Both the position numbers and the translations under genes were made by a program. The notes below the pieces were generated by a model, which worked only from the letters and a program-made list of their open reading frames with translations, was not told the DNA's origin and ran no database searches. Below are positions 1 through 7,128 of a stretch of 8,787 nucleotides of DNA, in pieces. Source of the stretch: an uncultured Bacteroidota bacterium (GTDB lineage: Bacteria > Bacteroidota > Bacteroidia > Bacteroidales > UBA12481); the NCBI GenBank assembly GCA_903832165.1, contig CAILAQ010000290.1, positions 1 through 8,787 on the forward strand, read 5' to 3'. Each line of letters begins with the position of its first letter. The first letter of the stretch is position 1.

Positions 1-330
1 ACCCCCTCATTTATACTCGGAATCATCAACGTCCGCGGCCGGATACTGTCGGTAATCAATCTGAAAACCTTTCTCAGCCTGCCTGAAAAGGGAATTACAA
101 ACATGAACCGCGTGATCGTTGTCAAAAGCGGAGAGATATTGTGCGGTATCCTGGTTGATGAGGTGACAGGAAAAATTGAGGTTCGGGCCGATCAGTTCAA
201 TGCTTCCATTCCAACCCTCACTTCGGCCCAGAATGAATATCTGGCCGGAGTCACCAAGGATCGATCAATCGTTCTGAATATTGAGAAATTCTTGTCTGAT
301 GATAAAATAATAATCCATGAAAAAGCTTAA
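1..330 (+). CDS. cheW: CheW-like chemotaxis adaptor, C-terminal part (5' end cut by window)
   Basis: The reading frame is open from base 1 to the TAA at 328-330 and gives 109 residues. CheW adaptors couple chemoreceptors to the CheA kinase in cytoplasmic arrays. The fragment carries the core CheW signature: GIINVRGRILSVINL at visible residues 7-21, with the conserved Arg at visible residue 12 (as in the NLRG motif), then LSLPEKG and the strand pattern RVIVVKSGEILCGILVDEV. An ATG at 103 would start a 75-residue protein, but the CheW fold clearly continues upstream of it, so that ATG is an internal methionine. Compared with a usual CheW of about 150-170 residues, roughly the first 40-60 are missing, because of the window edge rather than a mutation. 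It lies 18 nt before the receptor gene, as expected for a shared operon. The family call is firm; which CheW paralogue it is cannot be told. Confidence 0.9.
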   Translation, partial: TPSFILGIINVRGRILSVINLKTFLSLPEKGITNMNRVIVVKSGEILCGILVDEVTGKIEVRADQFNASIPTLTSAQNEYLAGVTKDRSIVLNIEKFLSDDKIIIHEKA

Positions 331-348
331 TTATCAATATCTTAATCA

Positions 349-2454
349 ATGAAAATGACCGAATTTATAACCAGACGTATCAGTTCCAAGCTGATAGCAC
401 TCTTTCTTCTCGTATCAGTCATTCCAATTGCGCTGATAGCCATAATCAGCTACACCAGCTCAAGAAAATCCTTAAGGGACAGTATCGAAGCCGATATAAA
501 TTCGGTTATCCATTCAAGGGCAAAGCATATTGAGGATTTTGTCACCGTCAGCCTTGATATTGTCAATAGCGCCAGTGCACTGAGCTTATTCAGAGACAAC
601 CTGGATAATATTCAGAAAGGCATCGATCCGGTAAAATCAAGAGGCCTCCTGGAAGGTGCAATGGAGAGCTGGACGGCAAAAAGCAATTCGTTCTACCGGG
701 CAAAAATATTGGATCTGAATGGTGTGATCATTGCTACTACCCGGAGCGTTTTTAACGATATGGGCATCAGCCGGTCAGACAAAGATTATTTTAAGGAAGG
801 ACTTAAACGGCCCTTTGTTTCGGATCCTTATGTCTCTCCGGATGACAATGTTGAGGTGATTGCCTATTCTTCTCCGATTATGGCTCCCGGTTCAAAAACG
901 GATGTTATTGGCGTTCTTGTCATTCATCAGGCTATGACTGCCGAATTGAATAAGGGAAAGTCATGGGGCGAAGGCATCGGTATCAACCAGATTTCCAATA
1001 ATTATGAAGGACTTGGGAAAACCGGAGAAACCTATTTGGTAAAAGATGACGGGCTGATTATAACCGAATCCAGGTTTGATAAAGATGCTGTGATGAAAAT
1101 CAGGATCGATCCGGCAGCGTTGATCACCCGGATAGATCATTCTTCCCTGCTGACTTATAATGATTACCGCGGCCAGAAGGTTATCGGGGGTGTTCACAAA
1201 ATTCAGGGCACGACCTGGTTGTTGATCGGGGAATTTGATGAGGCAGAGGTTTTTCATCCGGTTGCCCGGTTTGGAACAATTATTCTGATTCTGGGCGCGA
1301 TCATGTTAATACTGGTCACATTGTCAGCTTATCTGATCGCCCGGAATTTTTCCAAACCCATTGTTCACCTTACTCAGGTAGCCGGTGCCATGGCGCTTGG
1401 TGATTTTAATCAGACCATTTCAGTTACCCTGAAAGATGAGATCGGCCACCTGGCTGATTCATTCAGAACCATGCAGGTTGCTATGCTTGAAAAGGCAGAA
1501 ATGGCGAAGGAGATTTCCGAGGGTAACCTGCTGATAAAAATTATACCCCTGTCTGATAAGGACACCATGGGAATTGCTTTTCAGACCATGGTGGCAAAAC
1601 TCAGGTTGCAGCTGAGGGACATCAGCGAGGGGATCAATGTGCTCGCTTCTTCATCGAGCGAAATCATGGCCGCAGTTTCACAGCTGGCTTCAAATTCTGC
1701 CGAAACTGCCACTTCGGTGGGTGAAACAACTACCACGATTGAGGAGGTTAAGCAAACAGCGACTGTCTCTAATCAAAGAGCGAAAATAGTTTCAGAAAAT
1801 GCCATACGCCTGACTGATATTTCAAAAGAAGGGAATAGGGCTATAGCCAATACCATTGAAGGTATGACCAAAATCAAGCTGCAGATGGGAGCCATTGCCG
1901 GCATGGTCGTTAAGCTCAGCGAACAGAGCCAGACAATCGGGGAAATCACCGCCACCGTAAATGAACTCGCTGAACAGTCAAATCTGCTTGCAGTCAATGC
2001 GGCAATCGAGGCAGCAAAAGCAGGTGAACAGGGAAGGGGATTTACCGTAGTGGCCCAGGAGATCAAAATGCTTTCAGAGCGGTCAAAAGAGGCAACCGGA
2101 CAGGTAAGGGGAATCCTCCGGGATATCCAGAAATCGATCAGCTCCGCGGTGATGGCCACCGAAGAAGGAGGGAGAGCCGTGGAGGATGGGCTGAGGCTCA
2201 CGAATCAATCAGGTGAAACTATCCGGGTGCTCTCTGAAAGCGTCACGGAAGCGGCCAATGTCGCCATTCAGATTGCGGCATCCAGCCAGCAACAGCTCGA
2301 AGGGATGGATCAGGTGGTAGTAGCGATGGAGAATATTCGTGAAGCCAGCACGCAAACAGTTATCAGCACGCAGCAATCTGTTGAGTCAGTTAATGATCTT
2401 CAAAAGGTGGGTCAGAAACTTGAGGCAATGATGAAACAATACAAACTTAAATGA
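349..2454 (+). CDS. Methyl-accepting chemotaxis protein with periplasmic dCache-like sensor and tandem HAMP
   Basis: A 701-residue transmembrane chemoreceptor. A membrane segment (about residues 14-35) follows the basic start. A periplasmic region of about 270 residues (36-308) resembles a double Cache domain: the first lobe has DLNGVIIAT (122-130), SDKDYFKEG (143-151), VSDPYVS and SPIMAP; the second has GKTGETYLVKDDGLIITES (223-241). A second membrane segment (309-330) leads to a HAMP domain (331-383) and then a second HAMP-like unit (about 384-430, with KEISEGNLLIKI and DKDTMG). The cytoplasmic coiled-coil hairpin follows, with its conserved tip around 536-575 (EQSNLLAVNAAIEAAKAGEQGRGF). 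Candidate adaptation sites are the EE pair at 465-466 and the QQQ run at 647-649. The C-terminus (MMKQYKLK) has no NWETF-type CheR tether. The ATG at 349 has no Shine-Dalgarno; ATG at 355 is a possible alternative. The ligand cannot be inferred. The stop overlaps the cheA start. Confidence 0.95.
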   Translation: MKMTEFITRRISSKLIALFLLVSVIPIALIAIISYTSSRKSLRDSIEADINSVIHSRAKHIEDFVTVSLDIVNSASALSLFRDNLDNIQKGIDPVKSRGLLEGAMESWTAKSNSFYRAKILDLNGVIIATTRSVFNDMGISRSDKDYFKEGLKRPFVSDPYVSPDDNVEVIAYSSPIMAPGSKTDVIGVLVIHQAMTAELNKGKSWGEGIGINQISNNYEGLGKTGETYLVKDDGLIITESRFDKDAVMKIRIDPAALITRIDHSSLLTYNDYRGQKVIGGVHKIQGTTWLLIGEFDEAEVFHPVARFGTIILILGAIMLILVTLSAYLIARNFSKPIVHLTQVAGAMALGDFNQTISVTLKDEIGHLADSFRTMQVAMLEKAEMAKEISEGNLLIKIIPLSDKDTMGIAFQTMVAKLRLQLRDISEGINVLASSSSEIMAAVSQLASNSAETATSVGETTTTIEEVKQTATVSNQRAKIVSENAIRLTDISKEGNRAIANTIEGMTKIKLQMGAIAGMVVKLSEQSQTIGEITATVNELAEQSNLLAVNAAIEAAKAGEQGRGFTVVAQEIKMLSERSKEATGQVRGILRDIQKSISSAVMATEEGGRAVEDGLRLTNQSGETIRVLSESVTEAANVAIQIAASSQQQLEGMDQVVVAMENIREASTQTVISTQQSVESVNDLQKVGQKLEAMMKQYKLK

Positions 2455-4625
2455 CCGGCAGGGAGGAATTTTTAAAGAAACTGCTGGCTACCTTCAGGAT
2501 TGAGGCGGCGGAGGGCATTACCAATCTGACAGCCAATCTGATCGAATTGGAAAAGGAGCTTCCCGAGGAACGTAAAACGGAGCTCGTGGAAGCGTCGTTT
2601 CGCGAGGCACATAGTCTGAAAGGTGCCTCCCGTGCTGTAAATGAAACAACTATTGAAAAGATTTGCCAGGCTTTGGAGAGCGTATTTTCGGGCCTGAAAC
2701 AAAAGAGTGTCCGATACGACTCCAGCCTGTTTGACGTGTTTCATCAGGCCTTGAATACACTCAATGATATTCTCGGCAGGGCCGGTAGTAATCAGGATGG
2801 TGTTGACAGTGCCAAAGTTGATCAGGTGCTGAATGGCCTCTCTCAAATCATTCAGCTGAACAGCGGGCCGGCTCCCGAAAAGTCTGCTGCTCCGGTTACC
2901 GTCCAGGCTCCTGCGGCGGAGATTAATCCCGTCCAGCATAGACAGCAGGATACGATAAGGATATCTTCCGAAAAATTGACGGATCTGTTTTTTCAGGCTG
3001 AAGAATTGCTGGAGCTCAGACAATCCTTTTCCTATCTGAAAGATAGTGTGAAGAGCCTGACCGCGAAGATGCAACTGCTGAAACAGGAGAGTCCCGGTTT
3101 GCAGTCATCCGAATGGACCGTTTCGCTGATTAAAAGCATGGAGGACGACCTTGAAAAATTGCGCAAATCCATTGTGCGACAGGGTTATAGCTCAGGCTTG
3201 AAAATAGAGACGCTGCTGGATGAGGTGAAAAAAATAATGTCGGTTCCCTTTTCAACTGTCCTTGATGGCTTTTCGAAAGCCGCCCGCGACTTATCAAGGG
3301 ACCAGGGTAAGGAAATTCTTGTGGAGATACGGGGAGCGGATATCGAAATTGACCGCCGGATACTGGAGGAAATCGGAAAACCATTGAATCATATTTTGCG
3401 CAACTCGATTGATCACGGAATCGAAAATCCGCAGGTGCGCGCTAAAATGGGTAAACCTGCTCATGGAACAATCCGGGTGGCTGTCGACCGGCTGGAAAAT
3501 AACAGGATCGAGATTCTGATCTCCGATGACGGCGCCGGGGTGGATATCGAAAAACTCAGAAAGAAATTTATCGGGCAGGAAAACCTTTCTCCGGAACAGG
3601 CTGTAAACATATCTGAAGCCACCTTGCTCGATTTTGCATTCAAATCAGGAATTTCCACGGGCGAAATGATTACTGATCTCTCCGGTCGCGGATTGGGGTT
3701 GGCTATCGTCAGGGAAAAGATTGAGCAGCTTGGCGGTGTTGTTACCCTGTCTACCCTGAAGAATAAGGGAACGGAATTTCGTATCCGGATTCCCCTGTCC
3801 ATGGCCACTTTCAGAGGGGTGCGCATTCAGCTCGGTGAGCGCCAGTTTATTATGCCTACCGCAAAGATTGAAAGAGCCTTACGGATCGAAAAATCGGCTG
3901 TCAGGACAATCGAGAGTAAGCCAACCATTGTGTATCGCGAAGAGATTCTACCGTTGGTTTATCTCGCAGACGTTCTCGGAATTCCCAATAAGGAAAGTGA
4001 AGGAGATTATTTCCAGATCCTGGTCATGGGCCCTCCGGATAAGCTGATCGGATTTTGTGTCGATGAGATACTGGATGAGGAGGTGGTTCAGCTAAAAAAA
4101 TTCAATGCCCAGCTGCAGCGGGTGAAGAATATTTCAGGTGCAACCGTACTGGGCTCGGGCAAAGTGGTGCCTGTACTGAATGTGTCGGACCTGCTTTTGT
4201 CGGCGTTGAGCAATTCCGGGGTCAGCGACAGGAACAGAACGAATGTTAGTGAACATAAGCAGAAATCAATCCTGGTCGTGGAAGATTCCATTACCTCCAG
4301 GATGCTTCTCAAAAATATTCTGGAAACTGCAGGTTACAGTGTAGCTACAGCCATCGATGGGATGGAAGGTTATGCAAGGCTGAAGGAAAACCCTGCCGAT
4401 CTGGTGGTTTCGGATGTTGACATGCCCCGGATGAACGGAATCGATATGACGTCGAAAATCCGCTCCGACAAATCAGTGGCAGCAATTCCGGTAGTGCTGG
4501 TGACCTCTCTCTCCAGGCGTGAAGACCGCGAAAGAGGAATGGAAGCCGGGGCCAGCGCCTACATTGTTAAAAGCAACTTCGACCAAGGCAATCTTCTCGA
4601 AGTTATTGAACGTTTGATCGGATAA
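2451..4625 (+). CDS. cheA: Hybrid chemotaxis histidine kinase CheA (HPt-kinase-CheW-receiver)
   Basis: A 724-residue cytoplasmic kinase. In order: an HPt (P1) domain with phospho-acceptor His54 in AHSLKGAS (53-60); an Ala/Pro-rich linker (about 138-165) with no recognisable P2 CheY/CheB-binding domain; a long helical dimerisation region (about 167-285); an ATP-binding domain with N-box LRNSIDHGIE (316-325, Asn318), G1 box DDGAGVD (359-365) and G2 box GRGLGLAIV (412-420); a CheW-like P5 domain (about 452-585); and a C-terminal receiver (606-724) with acidic pair Glu611/Asp612, phospho-acceptor Asp655 in SDVDMP, Thr685 and Lys707. All catalytic residues look intact. By family knowledge, receptors and CheW control autophosphorylation of His54, and phosphate passes to receivers. 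The fused receiver may be an output, a phosphate sink or a feedback element. The ATG lies inside the MCP stop (ATGA), which suggests translational coupling. WspE and FrzE share this general plan. Confidence 0.95.
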   Translation: MTGREEFLKKLLATFRIEAAEGITNLTANLIELEKELPEERKTELVEASFREAHSLKGASRAVNETTIEKICQALESVFSGLKQKSVRYDSSLFDVFHQALNTLNDILGRAGSNQDGVDSAKVDQVLNGLSQIIQLNSGPAPEKSAAPVTVQAPAAEINPVQHRQQDTIRISSEKLTDLFFQAEELLELRQSFSYLKDSVKSLTAKMQLLKQESPGLQSSEWTVSLIKSMEDDLEKLRKSIVRQGYSSGLKIETLLDEVKKIMSVPFSTVLDGFSKAARDLSRDQGKEILVEIRGADIEIDRRILEEIGKPLNHILRNSIDHGIENPQVRAKMGKPAHGTIRVAVDRLENNRIEILISDDGAGVDIEKLRKKFIGQENLSPEQAVNISEATLLDFAFKSGISTGEMITDLSGRGLGLAIVREKIEQLGGVVTLSTLKNKGTEFRIRIPLSMATFRGVRIQLGERQFIMPTAKIERALRIEKSAVRTIESKPTIVYREEILPLVYLADVLGIPNKESEGDYFQILVMGPPDKLIGFCVDEILDEEVVQLKKFNAQLQRVKNISGATVLGSGKVVPVLNVSDLLLSALSNSGVSDRNRTNVSEHKQKSILVVEDSITSRMLLKNILETAGYSVATAIDGMEGYARLKENPADLVVSDVDMPRMNGIDMTSKIRSDKSVAAIPVVLVTSLSRREDRERGMEAGASAYIVKSNFDQGNLLEVIERLIG

Positions 4626-4635
4626 AAAATCAATT

Positions 4636-5694
4636 ATGGTAAACGTATTAATTGTTGAGGATTCCCGTGTTGTCAGTGAATATCTGTACTATATATTCAG
4701 TAAGGATCCTCAGATACAGGTGGTTGGAAATGTTAGTAACGGCAGGATGGCCGTTGATTTCCTCCGGGATCACAAGCCGGATGTAATCACTATGGATATT
4801 GATATGCCTATCATGAACGGGTTGGAGGCAACGCGAATTATTATGTCCACAAACCCGGTTCCGATCCTGATTGTTACTGCCAGCCGGAATGCCCAGGAAG
4901 TTTCCACTTCCATCGAGGCCATGGCTGCAGGTGCATTGGCCGTAATTGAAAAACCGGTCGGAATTGGTCATCCGAAAGAGGAAGAATTGGCCGGAAGGCT
5001 ATTGAATATGGTGAAATTGATGGCCGGCGTGAAAGTGGTGAAGAGGAAGGCAAAGGCTCCCGCGGCAGCTCCGAGAAATCCGGCAGTGCCCAGGCCGGGG
5101 TTGATGCCGGGAACTCTTAGGATTCCTGAAGTTGTGGCAATAGGAGTTTCGTCGGGCGGTCCGCAGGCCCTGCAAAAAGTTTTTGCCGGTATCAGCGCAA
5201 AGTTTCCGTCGCCAATATTGGTTGTTCAACATATAGCAGCAGGGTTTCTTGATGGGTTGGTAAACTGGCTGGGTAATTCAGCTCAGATACCATTGAAAAT
5301 TGCGGAGGATGGGGAAAAGCTGCTGTCGGGCCAGGTCTATTTTGCCCCAGACCATCACCATATGTGCGTGACAAGGAACGGCCGTATCCAGCTGCTAAAG
5401 GCTTCCGTAAATGGGGGAATCTGTCCATCGGTGGCCAATTTGTACAAAAGTGTTAACGAGGTATACGGCAATGCCGCCTGTGGAATCATCCTCACCGGAA
5501 TGGGGAGCGATGGTGCGCAGGAGCTGAAATATATGGAGGAAAGCGGTGCATTAACCATTGCCCAAAGCAAGGAAAGCTCACTCATCTTCGGAATGCCCGG
5601 TGTGGCAGTTCAGCTGGGTGCTGCCCGATATGTTCTGGATGCAGAGGAAATAGGAAGTGTTTTAGTAGAAATGGAAACCTCAAACAGGAGATAA
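4636..5694 (+). CDS. cheB: CheB protein-glutamate methylesterase with receiver domain
   Basis: A 352-residue, full-length CheB. The N-terminal receiver (about 1-125) has acidic residues Glu8/Asp9, phospho-acceptor Asp54 in MDIDMP, Thr81 and Lys106 followed by Pro. A basic Ala/Pro-rich linker (about 134-160) joins it to the methylesterase domain (163-346). The catalytic triad can be read: Ser172 in GVSSGG, His199 in VVQHI, and Asp292 in GMGSDGA. By family knowledge the enzyme hydrolyses glutamyl methyl esters (and deamidates some glutamines) on the receptor signalling domain, and is activated when CheA phosphorylates the receiver; this resets receptor sensitivity. Its substrate is most likely the MCP encoded at 349-2454. 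It starts 10 nt after the cheA stop with an A-rich spacer and no Shine-Dalgarno. The matching CheR methyltransferase is not in the window. Confidence 0.96.
   Translation: MVNVLIVEDSRVVSEYLYYIFSKDPQIQVVGNVSNGRMAVDFLRDHKPDVITMDIDMPIMNGLEATRIIMSTNPVPILIVTASRNAQEVSTSIEAMAAGALAVIEKPVGIGHPKEEELAGRLLNMVKLMAGVKVVKRKAKAPAAAPRNPAVPRPGLMPGTLRIPEVVAIGVSSGGPQALQKVFAGISAKFPSPILVVQHIAAGFLDGLVNWLGNSAQIPLKIAEDGEKLLSGQVYFAPDHHHMCVTRNGRIQLLKASVNGGICPSVANLYKSVNEVYGNAACGIILTGMGSDGAQELKYMEESGALTIAQSKESSLIFGMPGVAVQLGAARYVLDAEEIGSVLVEMETSNRR
5686..5690 (+). promoter_or_regulatory. Shine-Dalgarno-like AGGAG before the REC-histidine kinase start
   Basis: AGGAG lies 8 nt before the ATG at 5699, within the last codons of cheB. 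It is the only good Shine-Dalgarno match at a gene start in this window and supports ATG 5699 as the start. It may be partly fortuitous, because it encodes the terminal Arg codons of CheB. Confidence 0.45.
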
Positions 5695-5698
5695 TCGG

Positions 5699-7111
5699 AT
5701 GCAGACAGAACGTAATAAAATTCTGATTGTTGAAGACAGCAGAACGCAGGCGGAAGAATTGAGATATTTACTGGAGAGCAACGACTTTATTGTCACCCAT
5801 GCCCTGAACGGTGAAATAGCGATCAGGATGTTAACCGGCTTCACCCCGGATATAATTATCAGCGATATTGTGATGCCGGGAATGGATGGATTCAGATTTT
5901 GTTCACTCGTGAAAGAAGATGACCACCTGAAGGATATTCCGGTTATACTGCTGACTTCTCTTTCCGATTCAAAAGATGTGATAAAAGGACTGGAATGCGG
6001 TGCCGACAGCTTTCTCGTGAAACCATACTCAGAAGAATTTCTGATTGCCAGAGTACAGTATTTTCTTCGAAATCTGGAATTGCGCCGTGCTCAGTCGGAC
6101 GATGCCCCACTGGAGATTCTGTTTGGCAATGAGGTATACACCATAAGTTCATCCCGCAGGCAAATCATGGATCTTCTGGTGTCGAATTATGAAAACTCCA
6201 TGATAAAAAACCGGGAGCTCATCGAAAGTAATAAGAGCCTGCAGATTGCCAGAGACAACCTGAACCGTATGAATGCCCACCTCGACCAGATGGTTAAGGT
6301 CCGTACACAGGAACTGGAAAACACGAATAAGAGTCTCAAGGAGGAAATTGAAGAAAGAAAACGGATTGAAGCAGAGTTGATCGCAGCTAAAGAGAAGGCC
6401 GATGAAGGCAGCAGGCTCAAATCAGCTTTCCTGGCTAATATGAGTCACGAGATCAGAACTCCGATGAATTCAATTATGGGTTTCTCGGATCTGATGCTTG
6501 ATGCAGACCCCGAAGAAAAGGAACGGTACGCGCAGATCGTGCATAAAAGTTCAACTCATCTGCTGGGCCTGATCGACGATGTCTTTTTCGTTTCCCGGCT
6601 GCAAACCGAAAAACTTCCGCTTAATCTTACAGAATTCAGACCTGCTGAAATTATCAGTGATGCTTTTAAAATGTTTAACCATCCGGGAACAATCAAAAAA
6701 TTGGAGCTCCGGGTATCTTATCCTCCGGAATATGACGGGTTGCGGATTGTTTCAGATGCAGGCAAAGTTAATCAGGTGCTAACCAATCTGCTTTCAAATT
6801 CCTTAAAGTACACCTTTACCGGATATATTGAATTTGGATTTGATGTCGTTAACGGAGAGGTTGAATTCTTTGTAAAGGATACCGGAATTGGTATTGATAA
6901 AAAGGAACAGCAAACTGTTTTCGAAGCTTTCTACCGTGGTGAAAAAGCGCGGAGCTCTATCATAGGCGGAACCGGATTGGGCCTGAATATCGTGAAGATG
7001 GTGGTGGAGCTACTGGGTGGCTCTGTCGGCGTTCAATCTGAACCAGACCAGGGTTCCCGCTTCCGTTTTACTGTCCCAATGAATCACCAGCGAACACCGA
7101 TTTTTTATTGA
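5699..7111 (+). CDS. Response regulator-histidine kinase (REC-coiled coil-HisKA-HATPase), probable output of the chemosensory system
   Basis: A 470-residue soluble protein with no signal peptide or membrane segment. An N-terminal receiver (about 6-125) has Glu12/Asp13, phospho-acceptor Asp56 in SDIVMP, Thr86 and Lys108-Pro. A linker with FGNEVYTISSSRRQIMDLL (142-160) precedes a long charged coiled coil (about 163-245). The HisKA domain follows with His250 in SHEIRTPMN. The ATPase domain has N-box Asn363/Asn367 (TNLLSNSLKYT), G1 box DTGIGID (394-400) and G2 box GGTGLGLNIV (423-432), and ends near 461. The key residues look intact, so it should be able both to accept phosphate at Asp56 and to autophosphorylate at His250. 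It starts 4 nt after cheB, in the place where Wsp-like operons carry their output regulator, so CheA is the likely phosphodonor (inference). A downstream response regulator for His250 is not visible. No gene name can be assigned with confidence. Confidence 0.93.
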   Translation: MQTERNKILIVEDSRTQAEELRYLLESNDFIVTHALNGEIAIRMLTGFTPDIIISDIVMPGMDGFRFCSLVKEDDHLKDIPVILLTSLSDSKDVIKGLECGADSFLVKPYSEEFLIARVQYFLRNLELRRAQSDDAPLEILFGNEVYTISSSRRQIMDLLVSNYENSMIKNRELIESNKSLQIARDNLNRMNAHLDQMVKVRTQELENTNKSLKEEIEERKRIEAELIAAKEKADEGSRLKSAFLANMSHEIRTPMNSIMGFSDLMLDADPEEKERYAQIVHKSSTHLLGLIDDVFFVSRLQTEKLPLNLTEFRPAEIISDAFKMFNHPGTIKKLELRVSYPPEYDGLRIVSDAGKVNQVLTNLLSNSLKYTFTGYIEFGFDVVNGEVEFFVKDTGIGIDKKEQQTVFEAFYRGEKARSSIIGGTGLGLNIVKMVVELLGGSVGVQSEPDQGSRFRFTVPMNHQRTPIFY

Positions 7112-7128
7112 AGCAGTAATTCGTTCCT

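Noticed and set aside
103..330. A short separate gene starting at ATG 103
   Set aside because: The same frame is open to base 1 and encodes the conserved CheW core upstream of this ATG, so it is an internal methionine of a truncated CheW.
331..348. A promoter or regulatory site between cheW and the MCP gene
   Set aside because: The gap is only 18 nt and AT-rich, with no recognisable -7/-33 pair or hairpin; an ordinary operon junction is the simpler reading.
1773..2201. A Ser/Ala-rich minus-strand open frame inside the MCP gene
   Set aside because: It mirrors the repetitive coiled-coil codons of the receptor signalling domain and has no independent coding evidence.
2472..3074. A 200-codon open frame on the minus strand inside cheA
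   Set aside because: It is antisense to the HPt and linker region of an intact cheA, with no family resemblance; a shadow frame.
5699..7111. A GGDEF or DNA-binding output domain in the last signalling gene, as in Wsp-type systems
   Set aside because: No GG(D/E)EF motif or helix-turn-helix is present; the C-terminal half has clear HisKA and HATPase motifs instead.
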